A stretch of DNA of 54,481 nt from Chloroflexota bacterium (GTDB taxonomy: Bacteria > Chloroflexota > Anaerolineae > Aggregatilineales > Phototrophicaceae): NCBI GenBank assembly GCA_028875185.1, contig JAPPFH010000157.1, positions 1 through 54,481 of the forward strand, written 5' to 3'. Position 1 is the first letter of the stretch. Each line of letters opens with the position of its first letter. A program made the position numbers and the translations under genes. The notes under the pieces were generated by a model. That model ran no database searches and was not told where the DNA came from. It was given only the letters and a program-made list of their open reading frames with translations. Of the stretch, positions 36,946 to 45,103 are shown in pieces.

Positions 36946-38252
36946 GGTTGCTCGCTTTCTTTAGCCCTTAGTTCAAGCGCGTCTGTCCTGGATGGAGCGA
37001 GAACGCGATCGCGCCAATCGCTCAGCGCCTTTTGCAAGGTCGCCTGGATGCCGCCACAATCGCAATCATCAAGGCGATTGTCCAATTCGTATGGATCGCC
37101 GCCGATATCATAGAGCGCGGCTGGCTTAAGCGTTCTGCCCTCTGTTGCCAGCTTCCAGGATTGCGTAGTGGCGCAGAAATTTTGATATTCGCTGATGACA
37201 ATGCGATCGTGGATTGCAGCGCCGCCTTCGATTTGCCCTTTGAGCGAATCGCCCTCGGCCGCTTGCGGCGGATCGACGCCGGCGTAATCGAGCAGGGTCG
37301 GCATCAGATCTACCGTCGCGGCGAGCTGAAGGGTTCTTCGCCCAGTCGCTTGCGCTGGCGCCCGCGCGATCAGCGGCACATGCAGCGATTCCTCGAACAT
37401 CACGCCCTTGCCAAACAAACCATGAGCGCCCGCCATTTCGCCATGATCGGATGTGAATACGACCAGGGTATTCTCGCGCAGGTTCAGTTCGTCCAGCCCG
37501 CGCAGCAAGCGTCCGAAGGCGGCGTCAAGGTGGCTGATCTCGCCAAAGTAGAGCCGGCGGAATGTCGCTGCGTCATAGTTGGCGTTCCAGTTTGGCATAT
37601 CGTACCAGGCGGCTCCATCGGCATTCGCTTCGATGCAAAGGTCGTGATCGCGGTAAAGCTCCAGAAACTCGGGCGGTGGCGCGCAGGGCGGGTGTGGCGC
37701 TTGATAGGACAGGAACATGAAGAAAGGATTAGGGTCGTTCGCCGCATGTGTCAACTCATGGAGGGCGATATCAGTCAGGGCATCGGTCTCATGGCCGGGC
37801 ATCTCGATTGGCTCGTGCGGGTCATCGCGCCAGATCAAGCCGGCATGATGATCGATATGATGACTCTCCCAGCCAATGAAGTGCTGAAAGCCGGCGCGCT
37901 GATTCGGTGGCGCCCAGCGGTTCTCTTGCGGGGCGCCGCTCAAATGCCATTTGCCAATGTAGCGCGTCGTATAGCCGGCCGCATTCAGCTGGTCTGCGAG
38001 GCTTGGCGCATCAGCCGGATAAGACTGCCCGTTACTCAGAATACCGGTCTGCGATGGATAGCGCCCGCTGAGCAGGCAGCCTCGGTAAGGCGTGCAAACT
38101 GGCGATGTGGTGATGGCTCGCTCGAAGACCGTGCTTTCCGCGGCGAAACGGTCGAGATGCGGCGCCCGCGCAATTGGGTGGCCATACAGGGGCAGCCAGC
38201 GCGCGCCCAGTTGATCGACCAGCACGAAGAGGATGTTCGGTCGCGAAGCCAT
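36924..38252 (-). CDS. Type I sulfatase with CTPYR active-site motif
   Basis: A 442-residue sulfatase. Cys53 lies in SPVCTPYRGCLL, which satisfies CxPxR for formylglycine formation although Tyr replaces the usual Ser or Ala. Metal sites are seen in FVLVDQLGARW and FTSDHGEMAGAHG. GKWHLSG carries the conserved lysine and histidine. No signal peptide, so desulfation probably follows uptake by the adjacent ABC transporter. It starts 11 bases after the permease and runs 22 bases into the next gene. Its substrate is unknown. Confidence 0.92.
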   Translation of the reverse strand: MASRPNILFVLVDQLGARWLPLYGHPIARAPHLDRFAAESTVFERAITTSPVCTPYRGCLLSGRYPSQTGILSNGQSYPADAPSLADQLNAAGYTTRYIGKWHLSGAPQENRWAPPNQRAGFQHFIGWESHHIDHHAGLIWRDDPHEPIEMPGHETDALTDIALHELTHAANDPNPFFMFLSYQAPHPPCAPPPEFLELYRDHDLCIEANADGAAWYDMPNWNANYDAATFRRLYFGEISHLDAAFGRLLRGLDELNLRENTLVVFTSDHGEMAGAHGLFGKGVMFEESLHVPLIARAPAQATGRRTLQLAATVDLMPTLLDYAGVDPPQAAEGDSLKGQIEGGAAIHDRIVISEYQNFCATTQSWKLATEGRTLKPAALYDIGGDPYELDNRLDDCDCGGIQATLQKALSDWRDRVLAPSRTDALELRAKESEQPWQQVSI

Positions 38253-38263
38253 CGCCGCGATTC

Positions 38264-39148
38264 TCAGCCTTTCATGCCGGAGAGATTGGCGCCCTGGATA
38301 AACTGCTTTTGGAACAGGAAGAAGACGATTAGTACTGGCATGACCATGAGCACGGAGGCCGCCATCTGCTGGTTGTAGATGCCGCCTTGACCGGGCAGCG
38401 ATGTAAACTTGTATAGACCGATAGCGAGCGTATGCAGGTCCGGGTCTTTCAGGTAGATCAGGGGACCGAGGAAATCGTTCCAGCTATTTTGGAAGCTTAA
38501 TATGGCGATGACGACGATGGCGGGTTTGGCGAGCGGGATCATCACCTGGGTAAAGATGCGGAACTCGCTGGCGCCATCGATCTTGGCCGCGTCAAGCAAG
38601 TCCTGCGGAATACCGAGGAAGAATTGACGGCAGATAAAAATGTAAAAGGCGTTGCCAAAAAAGTTCGGGACGATCAAGGGGTAGAAGGTGTCGATCCAGC
38701 CGATGGCGTCGTAGGCGGCATACACCGGTATCAGGCGCACGGCGAAGGGCAGCATCAGCGTCGCCAGCAGAATCAGGAAGAGCGTATCTCTGTAGGGGAA
38801 GCGGAAACGGGCGAAGCCATAAGCCACCAGCGTACAGGATCCGATGTCGCCGAATAGCGAGAAGATCGTGATGATCATGGTGTTGCGGAAGGTGGTGCCG
38901 AACTTCCAGAATTTCAGCGCGTCGGTGTAGTTTTCCGGCTGCCACACACGCGGAATCCACTCGACCGGGAAGACGCCGACCTGCTCAAGCGGCATGAATG
39001 AGGACATGAACATCCAGAACAAGGGCGCGATGAACCAGAGGCTCATGAAAACAAGTATGCCGTAGAGGAGAATGCGACCGATGATTTGCGTCGCGCGCGT
39101 GAGCGCGTCGCTGCGCCGGTTGGCGGATGGCGTCGAAATTGCGGACAT
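38264..39148 (-). CDS. Sugar ABC transporter permease, MalG type
   Basis: CUT1 importer membrane subunit with six hydrophobic segments and the EAA loop LLDAAKIDGASEFRIFTQVM. It ends GANLSGMKG, as usual. The ATG at 39148 has GGAGG ten bases upstream; a GTG one codon earlier is also possible. The spacing to the upstream permease stop is a few bases only, so they are coupled. The set with the binding protein at 40294 is complete except for the ATPase. Confidence 0.92.
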   Translation of the reverse strand: MSAISTPSANRRSDALTRATQIIGRILLYGILVFMSLWFIAPLFWMFMSSFMPLEQVGVFPVEWIPRVWQPENYTDALKFWKFGTTFRNTMIITIFSLFGDIGSCTLVAYGFARFRFPYRDTLFLILLATLMLPFAVRLIPVYAAYDAIGWIDTFYPLIVPNFFGNAFYIFICRQFFLGIPQDLLDAAKIDGASEFRIFTQVMIPLAKPAIVVIAILSFQNSWNDFLGPLIYLKDPDLHTLAIGLYKFTSLPGQGGIYNQQMAASVLMVMPVLIVFFLFQKQFIQGANLSGMKG

Positions 39149-39153
39149 CACTG

Positions 39154-40116
39154 CTAATCCTCCGCGCCTTGATAAAAGACCCAGCGCTGCGATGAGGCGA
39201 CGATGACCGCGGTGAAGGCGAAAATAATCATGAACAGGATCCAGGCCAGCGCCGATGAATAACCCATTTGTGGCGGGAGGTATTGAAATGCGTGGTCAAA
39301 CAGATGCAAAACATAAGTTCGCGTCGCATCGCGCGGGGCGCCGCCAGTCATTATGAACACCTGGGTGAAGACTTGAAACGCGCCGATGATATTGATGAGC
39401 ACGTTAAGGTAGATTGTCGGCGTCATCAGCGGGATGGTGACGCGCCATAAACGCTGCGCCATGTTGGCGCCGTCAATCTTTGCCGCGTCGTAATACTCCT
39501 CCGGGATGCCTTGCAATCCCGCCAGGAAGATCACCATTGTCACACCGACCCAAGTCGTGCTCATGACTAGAAAAGCAAGCATGGCAAAATCGGGGTCGGC
39601 GAACCAGCGGATGCGCGATATGCCAAAGAATCCCAGGAACCAGTTCAGCAAGCCGGCCCGGGCATTGAGCACGTAAAGCCAAACAATCGAGAGCGCTACG
39701 ATTGGCACGACCGAGGGCACATAGAAGAGCGTGCGCCACAAGCCAAGGAAGCGCACCTTGGTGTTGAGCAGCAGAGCGAGGGCGAATCCCAGCAAGATGC
39801 GAATCGCGACCGAGCCGCCAACGTAAACGGCGGTGTTTCTAAGCGACTTTAGAAAGAGCGGATCATCGGTAAAGATGTGCTGGTAATGCTCAAAGCCGAC
39901 CCATTTCGGCGGAGCGACGATATTGTATTTGGTAAAGCTCAACACAAACGAAGCGACGAATGGAAACAGCGCAAAGAGCAAAACGCCAATGAACCAGGGG
40001 GCGATGAAGAGAAAGCCGAACTTGGCTTCGCGTTTGCGTATAGGAGAGAGATCGCTCCAACGTTCTCGCTTCCGCCCGCGCAAGGCGCTGAATTGCGAAC
40101 CAAATGCTGTCGCCAT
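39154..40116 (-). CDS. Sugar ABC transporter permease, MalF type
   Basis: Partner permease, 320 residues, with FLFIAPWFIGVLLFALFP as first segment (quoted in part) and the EAA loop YYDAAKIDGANMAQRLWRVTIP. I prefer the ATG at 40116, which follows GGGGAG at a spacing of five; a GTG two codons upstream is also in frame. Between it and the binding-protein gene are two hairpin repeats and a further hairpin, which probably lower permease expression relative to the receptor. Confidence 0.92.
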   Translation of the reverse strand: MATAFGSQFSALRGRKRERWSDLSPIRKREAKFGFLFIAPWFIGVLLFALFPFVASFVLSFTKYNIVAPPKWVGFEHYQHIFTDDPLFLKSLRNTAVYVGGSVAIRILLGFALALLLNTKVRFLGLWRTLFYVPSVVPIVALSIVWLYVLNARAGLLNWFLGFFGISRIRWFADPDFAMLAFLVMSTTWVGVTMVIFLAGLQGIPEEYYDAAKIDGANMAQRLWRVTIPLMTPTIYLNVLINIIGAFQVFTQVFIMTGGAPRDATRTYVLHLFDHAFQYLPPQMGYSSALAWILFMIIFAFTAVIVASSQRWVFYQGAED

Positions 40117-40136
40117 TCCCACTCCCCGTCGAAATC

Positions 40137-40221
40137 TGTAGGGGCGAGACTCGTCTCGCCCTCCCGTCCCTCACGTCTCCACCAGCGTCGAAATCTGTAG
40201 GGGCGATTCTGTGAATCGCCC
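40137..40221. repeat. Tandem pair of GTAGGGGCG hairpin repeats
   Basis: Two plus-orientation copies lie 59 bases apart: arms GGGCGAGAC/GTCTCGCCC (40137-40161) and GGGCGATTC/GAATCGCCC (40196-40221). Both are preceded by the same CGTCGAAATC, so this looks like a tandem duplication in which the inner stem then diverged in both arms together. Confidence 0.8.
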
Positions 40222-40245
40222 GCCCGCTAGGTGGGTGAACAGAAG

Positions 40246-40284
40246 AAAAGGGGCCGGGGCATCCAGCGACGCCCCAACCCTTTG
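40246..40284 (-). terminator. Hairpin after the binding-protein gene, possible partial terminator
   Basis: On the minus strand AAAGGG-TT-GGGGC pairs with GCCCC-GG-CCCCTTTT, followed by CTTCTGTT. It sits ten bases after the binding-protein stop and could stop part of the transcripts before the permeases. Confidence 0.5.
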
Positions 40285-40293
40285 CGTGTCGAC

Positions 40294-41622
40294 TTAGCCG
40301 TATTCTTCCCAGAAGGCGTCGAGCAGCGCTTGGATTTCCGCTTCGGCGCTGGCGAGCGCGTCTTCGATTGCGCTATCGCCGAAGAGCACATCTTCCACCA
40401 TGCGGCCAATGATCTGGTTGGCTTCTGGCTGCACTGGCGAGACCGGCACCAGATAATCCTGCGCGGCTACGCCCAAGAGCGCTTCCGCCCGCGGATGCAC
40501 AACGCCATCCTTCTCATAGCCGTTGCATTCCACCAGCGGCGAGGGGCGCTGCTGCTGCTGGATAAACCAACATGCGCCATCGCCTTCGACCTCGGTGGTA
40601 ATCCACTTGACCAACTTCCAGGCTTCATCCGGGTGCGCGGCATTCTTGGGGATCATATAGCCCCAACCACCATGCGCGGAGCCCCGCCGGTCGGCGCTGC
40701 CATTCGGTCCAAAGGGGATGGGCGCGACATCGTAATTGAGATTCTCGGCATGCGCTTCCACCTGGAATAGCGTCCAGGAGCCGTTGATCTCCATTGACAC
40801 CAGACCTTGGATCAGCGGACCTTGGTCAAATTCGCCCGCCATTTCCCAGAAGGCGTTGACTTCTTCAATGCCGTAATTGATCTCGGCCATGGCTTGCATG
40901 AACTCGAGCGTTTGCGCGCCGGCTTCGTTATTGATGGTGATGGTGCGCAGATCTGGCGCTATCCAGTCGCCACCATTGGCATTCAGCCAGGTCAGGAATG
41001 CGCCAGCGCCACTGGTCGACTGCGCGTTCAAGCCGATGCGCTCCAGGAAGCTGCCATCGCCGATGCGCAAAGTTTCCGCCGCCTCAAGCATCTCGTCCCA
41101 GGTTTCGGGGAAGCTCTCGATGCCTGCTTCGGCGAAGTGGTCGGTGTTGTACCAGACGATGTTGTAAGCGCCGCCGCCAGGCAGGGGCAGCAGCCAGGTC
41201 TTGCCATTGAACTGGGTGCCGGCGAATTCCGAGGCGTGGAAAATGGCCGGGTCGACGCCGTCAGCCGCCATATAATCGTCCAGCGGGATGATAGATTCGG
41301 TTGCGGCGAAGAAGGGCAGGTCTTGCCGGCCAAACATCGTCACATCGGGCGGGTTGCCAGCGGCGATCGCGGCCAGCAGGTTTTGCAAGCGATTGTCCCA
41401 GGGCAAGAAGACGATATCGACGCAGATGCCGGGGTGGGCATCTTCAAAAGCGGCGACTTGATGTTCTTGCAGCGGGATGCGGTTGCCGCCCCAGTGATGC
41501 CAATAGGTCAGCGTGACATCGCCTTCGCAGTCAGGGTTTTGCGCCGACGCCGTCATTGACAGCGGCACTAGCGCGAGGATGACCACCAAAATTGCCAGCA
41601 GGAGTGTCCGTTTCCTAAACAC
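40294..41622 (-). CDS. Sugar ABC transporter substrate-binding protein
   Basis: Extracellular receptor of the CUT1 importer. The signal peptide (about residues 1-27, ending TASAQ) is followed by VTLTYWHHWGG, the usual first strand. VDIVFLPWDNRLQNLLAAIAAGNPPDV and VWYNTDHFAEAGI are family hallmarks (shorter motifs: AAGNPPDV, WYNTDHFAEAG). GTG at 41622 follows AAAGGA. Two Cys pairs may form disulphides. It heads the minus-strand cluster with two permeases, sulfatase, unknown protein, PhyH, FAD oxidoreductase and PhyH. The ligand is probably a sulfated oligosaccharide or related small molecule, by context. Confidence 0.93.
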   Translation of the reverse strand: MFRKRTLLLAILVVILALVPLSMTASAQNPDCEGDVTLTYWHHWGGNRIPLQEHQVAAFEDAHPGICVDIVFLPWDNRLQNLLAAIAAGNPPDVTMFGRQDLPFFAATESIIPLDDYMAADGVDPAIFHASEFAGTQFNGKTWLLPLPGGGAYNIVWYNTDHFAEAGIESFPETWDEMLEAAETLRIGDGSFLERIGLNAQSTSGAGAFLTWLNANGGDWIAPDLRTITINNEAGAQTLEFMQAMAEINYGIEEVNAFWEMAGEFDQGPLIQGLVSMEINGSWTLFQVEAHAENLNYDVAPIPFGPNGSADRRGSAHGGWGYMIPKNAAHPDEAWKLVKWITTEVEGDGACWFIQQQQRPSPLVECNGYEKDGVVHPRAEALLGVAAQDYLVPVSPVQPEANQIIGRMVEDVLFGDSAIEDALASAEAEIQALLDAFWEEYG

Positions 41623-41884
41623 AAGATTGTCCTTTCATTAGTGGAATCGGTCGGAAAAGATTGTCAAATGAAAAAAAGGCCGTATGCCATCAGGCTGGTG
41701 AGACCGATGATTGCAGATCTGGCTACACCTTGTCGTTCTCCACAATAAATATCCAGATGCGCCAGTACTTTGCAGCCGTTCTGCAACCGGCGCTTCGGCG
41801 AATTGCGCGCAATTTGGACGCTGCCGAAAATTCAGCGCTTAATATAATAATTTTTCGCTTGACCTGCAATGAAGAATTGTTTGC

Positions 41885-42676
41885 CTAGGGTGTCAGCCAG
41901 GCGCGATGCATGGCGCGCATCAAGACATCGCGGCTCTCACTGAGGGCTCTCGCTGGGTTCGCGAGCGCCGGGTTGAGCTCCAGGCTGAGCGCGCCCGCGT
42001 AAGCAATTGCCTTTAATGCGCGCAGCGTCGCCACAAGCGATTCATCGGTCATCACGCCGTCGAGCAGCGACCAGTGGAGGTCGCTAATGCCATCGTTATC
42101 GTCCAGGTGGACGTAGCCCAATTTGTCTCCCGCATTGATGATGACGGTTTCGGGATCCTCGCCCGACATTTGAATATGTCCGCTGTCATATAGCAGGTAG
42201 AGATTTTCCTGATCGACTTGCCGAATGAATTCGAGCGCGCCGCCAGCTGTGGCCAGCGCTGTACCGGGAAAGTGCTCAATGGCCAGTTTTATCCCGTTTT
42301 CTGCGGCGGCATCCGCCAGCCGGGCGACTGAACGGCGATAGCGGCCGATGCGGTCGGGCGCGGCGTCGGCGCCCGGAATGATGTAGACCGTTTCAGCGCC
42401 AATGTCGGCCGCGTGTTCAATTGCCGCGATAACATGGTCGACCGCGCGCTGGCGCAGATTTGGCTCGGCGTGATCAAGCGCGGCGCCCGCGGGCATAGCG
42501 AAAGAAGCGCCGATGCAGGAGACGCGCAGACCCAGCTCTTGCGCCAGCAGCCGGCTCTCGAGCGAACGCTGATGCGTCGGCTGGATGTCAAAATTGTCGA
42601 AGCCGATTTCGCGTACCTGGCGCAGCGTGTCGATTTCGGACTCGCTTATTGCCCAAATGCAGCAGGCGATCTTCAT
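41885..42676 (-). CDS. Sugar phosphate isomerase/epimerase family protein
   Basis: TIM-barrel protein of the AP_endonuc_2 family, 263 residues. Metal ligands are seen as Glu in LAIEHFPG, Asp in LLYDSGHI, His in GYVHLDDND and Glu in LSLELNP. I take the ATG at 42676, with AAGGG nine bases upstream; an ATG at 42685 lies directly on that site. The gene has its own promoter, which shares its -35 region with the divergent SDR gene. The 262-base spacer to the binding-protein gene (41623-41884) holds no other gene. The substrate is unknown. Confidence 0.87.
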   Translation of the reverse strand: MKIACCIWAISESEIDTLRQVREIGFDNFDIQPTHQRSLESRLLAQELGLRVSCIGASFAMPAGAALDHAEPNLRQRAVDHVIAAIEHAADIGAETVYIIPGADAAPDRIGRYRRSVARLADAAAENGIKLAIEHFPGTALATAGGALEFIRQVDQENLYLLYDSGHIQMSGEDPETVIINAGDKLGYVHLDDNDGISDLHWSLLDGVMTDESLVATLRALKAIAYAGALSLELNPALANPARALSESRDVLMRAMHRAWLTP

Positions 42677-42710
42677 CTGTTTCATCCCTTCGCTGGCGTC
42701 AGCGAGACCG

Positions 42711-42739
42711 ATGGTAGCGCATCGAATTCGACTTGTCAC
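42711..42739 (-). promoter_or_regulatory. Promoter of the isomerase/epimerase gene
   Basis: Minus strand GTGACA (42739-42734) and TACCAT (42716-42711), 17 bases apart. Its -35 overlaps the -35 of the divergent SDR promoter almost completely. Confidence 0.5.
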
Positions 42740-42761
42740 GATTTGACCAGCGGACTACACT
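42733..42761 (+). promoter_or_regulatory. Promoter of the SDR-amidase group
   Basis: TTGTCA (42733-42738) and TACACT (42756-42761), 17 bases apart; predicted start near 42768, with AGGAGG and the ATG at 42791 following. Confidence 0.55.
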
Positions 42762-42790
42762 TGGGCGGCATCACAGAGCGAGGAGGAGCA

Positions 42791-43543
42791 ATGGAACGGC
42801 GGATTGCATTGATCACGGGGGCTGGCTCCGGCATTGGTCGCGTCTCAGCGCTGGCGCTTTGGCGAGAAGGCTGGTCGCTGGCTTTGGCTGGCCGGCGCGA
42901 GGAAGCCTTGCGTGAGACCTTTGCCATGAGCCGGGTTGGCGATGATCGCGCGCTTGTCGTGCCCACCGATGTTAGCGATCGCGAGGCGGTCGAACGTCTC
43001 TTTGCGGCGGTCAAAGATCGCTTTGGACGGCTGGATCTGCTATTCAACAATGCAGGCATGAGCGCGCCCGGCGTCCCGCTGGAAGACCTGCCGGCGGAGG
43101 CTTGGAAAAACGTCATCGGCGTAAATCTGACGGGCGCCTTCTGGTGTCTGCAAGAGGCATTCAGATTGATGAAGGCGCAAGACCCGCAAGGCGGGCGAAT
43201 CATCAACAACGGTTCAATCTCAGCCCATGTGCCGCGGCCGAATTCGGCAGCCTATACCGCGTCCAAACACGCGCTCACCGGTTTGACCAGAGCAGCATCG
43301 CTAGACGGGCGCGCTTTTGATATCGCTTGTGGTCAGATCGACATCGGCAACGCGCGCACCGAGATGTCCGAACGCATGCAAAGCAAGCTCGAGCGCGCGA
43401 AAGGCGCAGCCGCGGTTGAGCCGCAAATGGACGCGCGCCATGTGGCCGACGCCGTAGTTTATATGGCGAATCTGCCGCTCTCAGTCAACGTACCCTTTAT
43501 CACCGTGATGGCGAATGGCATGCCATACATCGGGCGAGGTTGA
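42791..43543 (+). CDS. Short-chain dehydrogenase/reductase
   Basis: NAD(P)-dependent oxidoreductase, 250 residues. Cofactor motif TGAGSGIG at residues 10-17, NNAG near 90, and catalytic Ser-Tyr-Lys in GSISAHVP and YTASK. The start is fixed by AGGAGG five bases before the ATG; open frame further upstream is antisense to the isomerase. The substrate cannot be deduced. The amidase gene follows after six bases, so they are cotranscribed. Confidence 0.92.
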   Translation: MERRIALITGAGSGIGRVSALALWREGWSLALAGRREEALRETFAMSRVGDDRALVVPTDVSDREAVERLFAAVKDRFGRLDLLFNNAGMSAPGVPLEDLPAEAWKNVIGVNLTGAFWCLQEAFRLMKAQDPQGGRIINNGSISAHVPRPNSAAYTASKHALTGLTRAASLDGRAFDIACGQIDIGNARTEMSERMQSKLERAKGAAAVEPQMDARHVADAVVYMANLPLSVNVPFITVMANGMPYIGRG

Positions 43544-43549
43544 TGCGCT

Positions 43550-44968
43550 ATGAGCGAACTGGTATGGAAGACAGCGGTTGAATTGGCGGCGCTGATAAAG
43601 CGGGGCGAGGTCTCGGCTACAGAAGTGCTGGGCGCGCATCTGGAGCAAATTGACGCGCTGAATCCGGAATTGAACGCCATCGTCACCTACTTGCCGGAAA
43701 TGGCGCTCGAGCTGGCGCGGGGGGCGGATGAGAAACAGGCGCGCGGCGACGAGCTTGGCGTATTGCATGGCTTGCCGATCGCGCACAAGGATGCAAACGA
43801 GACCAAGGGCATCCGCACAACGATGGGCTCCCCCGTTTACCGCGATTATATTCCGGCATCGGATGATCTGATTATTGAGCGCTTGAAACAGGCTGGCTGC
43901 ATTACGCTGGGCAAGACAAACGTGCCCGAATTCGGCGCCGGCTCGCATACATTCAATCGCGTCTTCGGCGCCACGCGCAATCCCTACGATTTGCGCCGCA
44001 CCTGTGGCGGCAGCAGCGGCGGCGCGGCGGTGGCGCTGGCGGCTGGCATGATCCCCATTGCCGATGGCAGCGATCTAGGCGGCTCCCTGCGCAATCCTGC
44101 CAGCTTCTGCAACGTGGTCGGCTTTCGGCCCACGCCCGGCCGCGTGCCCAAATTTCCGGCATCAAACGCCTGGGAGCGTCTCGGCGTCGACGGACCGATG
44201 GGGCGCACGGTGCAAGATGTCGCGCTGATGCTTCAGGCGATCGCCGGTTACGATCCGCGCGCGCCGATTTCGCTGGGCGAAGAGGCGTCCGTCTTCGCCG
44301 AAAATCTCGCGCGTGACTTCGACGGCGTGAAGATCGCTTACAGCCCGGATCTCGGTCAATTGCCGGTCGATCCCAGTGTGACGGGCACAATAGAAAAACA
44401 GCTGCCGATATTCAGCGCCCTGGGCTGTCATCTCGAATGGGCGGCGCCTGATTTCCGCGATGCCTACGAGATCTTCCAAACCCTGCGCGCCTGGTCTTTC
44501 GAATTGAGCTTCAGCGAGCGCTTTGCCGAATTCGGCGAGGACCAGTTCAAAGAGACGATCCGCTGGAATGTCGCGCAGGGGGTAGGCTTGAGCGCGGCGC
44601 AGATCAGCCGGACCGAAGCAAAGCGAAGCGAACTCTTTCATCGCGTTCGCGAATTTCTCGAAATTCATGAGTTTCTGCTGCTGCCGACGGCGCAGGTTCC
44701 GCCTTTCCTGCTGGAGTGGGAGTATCCGACGCAGATCAACGGTATTGAAATGGAGACCTATATCGACTGGATGATGAGCTGCGCCTTCATCACTGTGACG
44801 GAATTGCCGGCGATTTCCGTTCCTTGCGGCTTCACCGACGACGGCTTGCCGGTCGGTTTACAGATTGTCGGGCGGCCGCGCAGTGACTTGTCGGTATTGC
44901 AACTTGCGTACGCCTTCCAGGAATCGACGCGCTTTTATCAGCGGAAGCCGCCAATATGTAAATTGTAG
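43550..44968 (+). CDS. Amidase (amidase signature family)
   Basis: Hydrolyses amide bonds. The Ser-cisSer-Lys triad is visible: Lys in GLPIAHKDANE, cis-Ser in TCGGSSGGAAVALAAG and the nucleophile Ser in DLGGSLRNPASF. ELAALIKRGEVSATEVL is the usual start. The 472-residue length is normal. Unlike GatA, no GatB or GatC lies nearby, so a metabolic amidase is more likely. Its stop codon TAG lies inside a GTAGGGGCG repeat. The permease gene that follows may be in the same transcript. Confidence 0.9.
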   Translation: MSELVWKTAVELAALIKRGEVSATEVLGAHLEQIDALNPELNAIVTYLPEMALELARGADEKQARGDELGVLHGLPIAHKDANETKGIRTTMGSPVYRDYIPASDDLIIERLKQAGCITLGKTNVPEFGAGSHTFNRVFGATRNPYDLRRTCGGSSGGAAVALAAGMIPIADGSDLGGSLRNPASFCNVVGFRPTPGRVPKFPASNAWERLGVDGPMGRTVQDVALMLQAIAGYDPRAPISLGEEASVFAENLARDFDGVKIAYSPDLGQLPVDPSVTGTIEKQLPIFSALGCHLEWAAPDFRDAYEIFQTLRAWSFELSFSERFAEFGEDQFKETIRWNVAQGVGLSAAQISRTEAKRSELFHRVREFLEIHEFLLLPTAQVPPFLLEWEYPTQINGIEMETYIDWMMSCAFITVTELPAISVPCGFTDDGLPVGLQIVGRPRSDLSVLQLAYAFQESTRFYQRKPPICKL

Positions 44969-45080
44969 GGGCGAGACTTGTCTCGCCCTCTTCCTATCGA
45001 TATGCGGCACTAGGGCGACCCAAGGGTCGCTCCTACACGCGTCATCTACTTCGGCGGGTGGCACAAGTCTCGCCCCTACA
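44964..45080. repeat. Cluster of three GTAGGGGCG repeats between amidase and permease genes
   Basis: A perfect plus copy (44964-44988, arms GGGCGAGAC/GTCTCGCCC) provides the amidase stop codon. A minus copy with one mismatch (45013-45036, arms GGGCGACCC/GGGTCGCTC) and a degenerate minus copy (45059-45080) follow. Confidence 0.75.
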
Positions 45081-45103
45081 CGCTTTGGCGCGGGAGCATT
45101 GAT

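Noticed and set aside
37032-38378. 448-codon open frame opposite the CTPYR sulfatase
   Set aside because: The minus-strand product has all sulfatase active-site motifs; the plus-strand frame has no recognisable feature and crosses into the permease gene.
41637-41667. A perfect TTGACA (minus strand, 41667-41662) before the sugar-binding protein gene as a promoter
   Set aside because: At 17 bases the -10 would be CCACTA, and the better ACTAAT needs a 19-base spacer and would start the RNA on top of the ribosome site; not convincing.
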